Assembly (NCBI GenBank): GCA_900537185.1
Contig: LS999827.1
Location: 439,001-503,000, forward strand
Length of the DNA: 64,000 nucleotides
Reading direction: 5' to 3'
Source: Cytophagales bacterium Alg240-R148
Lineage (GTDB): Bacteria > Bacteroidota > Bacteroidia > Cytophagales > Cyclobacteriaceae
Numbering within the stretch: the first letter of the stretch is position 1; each line of letters opens with the position of its first letter. The notes below the pieces were generated by a model. It was not told the origin of the DNA. It saw only the letters and a list, made by a program, of their open reading frames with translations, and searched no databases. Positions 63,206 through 64,000 of this stretch are shown here, piece by piece. The position numbers were made by a program, and so were the translations under genes.

Positions 63206-64000
63206 ATGTTAGTTGTTGTGGTAACCTCAATTTTGTTAATACGACACCTTTTTGCTCGTTGTAAATTTTGAAATCAGCTTTTTCTCCATAAATCATTTCA
63301 AGTCTTCTCTTGGTATTGCTAATACCCATCCCTCCAATACTGGTATTTCTGGACTCAAAAACTTCATAGTTTCCGCTGTTTCTAATTTCAACAATTAAAG
63401 CAGTATTTTCAATATAGGATTTAATATTTATTATTCCACCCTCCTTTAATTGAGAGATACCGTGTTTGATGGCATTCTCGACCAAGGTTTGCAACATCAA
63501 TGGGGGAATATTCATTTGTAATGTTCCTGAACTTATGTCAAAAGAAGTAGACAGTCTTTCTTCGTATCGGATTATTTCCAATGAAAGGTATTCTTTTACC
63601 AAATTTAATTCTTCGCTAAACAAGGTCAATTTCCTTTTGTCCGATGCCAACGAACCTCTTAATATATTGCTCAAATAAGTAATTGCTGTCTTTGATTTAG
63701 TAGGGTCTTCGTCGACCAGCGCTCGAATACTATTAAGAGAATTAAAAATAAAATGTGGGTTGAGTTGAGACTTTAGGTTTTGAAGCTCAATTTCCTTCAT
63801 GGCAGCTTCGTGTTTTAAAGCTAGGTTGTAGCGTTCAAAATAATTGTAGGTAAAATAAAACGCAAACCATAAGAACAAGATCAACGCATTGCCCAAAGTG
63901 TTGGTAGCTATGGCTATAATCTCTTTGGAATTATCTGAAAGAATCCCGAAGGGGATGGTAAAAGCAATTCGAAGGAGGTACACCAATGCCCCTAACACCA
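63186..64000 (-). CDS. LytS/YehU-type sensor histidine kinase, 5' end beyond window
   Basis: Visible for about 271 codons, with the N-terminal part cut off at 64000. Two or more membrane helices (LVYLLRIAFTIPFGIL, ALILFLWFAFYFTYNYF) precede a coiled coil (KHEAAMKEIELQNLKSQ). The His_kinase domain has phospho-acceptor NPHFIFNSLNSIRALV, and the HATPase has LVENAIKHGISQL and GGMGISNTKRRLEMIYG. It phosphorylates the LytTR regulator encoded downstream. The true start is outside the window. Confidence 0.9.
   Translation of the reverse strand, partial: VLGALVYLLRIAFTIPFGILSDNSKEIIAIATNTLGNALILFLWFAFYFTYNYFERYNLALKHEAAMKEIELQNLKSQLNPHFIFNSLNSIRALVDEDPTKSKTAITYLSNILRGSLASDKRKLTLFSEELNLVKEYLSLEIIRYEERLSTSFDISSGTLQMNIPPLMLQTLVENAIKHGISQLKEGGIINIKSYIENTALIVEIRNSGNYEVFESRNTSIGGMGISNTKRRLEMIYGEKADFKIYNEQKGVVLTKLRLPQQLTYESINN

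Overview
The window is a gene-dense, AT-rich chromosomal segment of a member of the phylum Bacteroidota. Several things point there. It holds a complete gldK-gldL-gldM-gldN type IX secretion/gliding core, with a PorP/SprF-like gene beside it and a SprE-like TPR lipoprotein elsewhere. Promoters fit the Bacteroidota pattern TTTG-N19-TAnnTTTG, clearest before rplU and the tRNA-Ser gene. The ATP synthase operon ends at the gamma gene, without beta or epsilon. BlaI/M56-TonB, YceI, LytTR and kynurenine-pathway genes fit the same group. The set resembles a marine Cytophagales-type gliding bacterium more than a gut Bacteroides, but this is inference from gene order. I see no rRNA, CRISPR array, phage, transposase or insertion sequence.

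Layout. 0-2.1 kb: a cut-off GH16 glucanase lipoprotein, a secreted PQQ-type beta-propeller and a SprT-like metalloprotein. 2.1-6.2 kb: a BlaI-type repressor with tandem operator-like dyads, an M56-TonB-carboxypeptidase-regulatory-like fusion, a small membrane protein, a fatty acid hydroxylase/sterol desaturase family protein, another small membrane protein and tRNA-Ser(UGA). 6.2-12.7 kb: YihY/BrkB, thioesterase, MltG, Sua5/YciO, WbqC-like protein and ClpC. 12.7-19 kb: M28 peptidase, kynureninase and kynurenine 3-monooxygenase, a 94-residue unknown and an MltF-like transglycosylase. 19-24.2 kb, minus strand: leucine dehydrogenase, a long NusB, YtxH, a DUF1573 lipoprotein, YajC, YbbR and CoaE. 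24.3-30.7 kb: an ABC exporter, class Ia ribonucleotide reductase (nrdB-nrdA), a 552-bp gene-free gap, then rplU-rpmA. 30.8-36.9 kb: a MORN-like protein, secreted nuclease, PepD, a methyltransferase/UbiA-like pair and two YceI-like proteins.

36.9-50.9 kb is an envelope and energy block. On the minus strand run an M23 peptidase, bactofilin, an AtpI-like protein, a second small membrane protein and atpB-E-F-H-A-G. On the plus strand run sprE, a bifunctional PBP1A and uvrC. A terminator-like hairpin with a U-tract sits between atpE and atpF, in a place that could raise c-subunit output over the genes downstream. 50.9-60.2 kb, minus strand, is an Omp85-like protein, a DUF4271-type protein, a HemD-like protein, PorP/SprF, then gldK, gldL, gldM and gldN. 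60.2-64 kb: HemW, a cyclase-family hydrolase, a small unknown, and a LytTR response regulator with its histidine kinase, which is cut by the right edge.

Most of this is housekeeping and recognised Bacteroidota biology. I did not find a clearly unprecedented multi-gene system. The best candidates for a second look are the intra-operon ATP synthase hairpins, the tandem BlaI operator, repeats in the cytoplasmic tail of GldL, the UbiA-like/methyltransferase pair, the overlapping Omp85-like/DUF4271 pair next to the T9SS core, and the orphan hairpin in the nrdB-rplU gap. Many starts appear to be TTG or GTG. Where a listed start differs from the longest open frame, the entry gives the reason.
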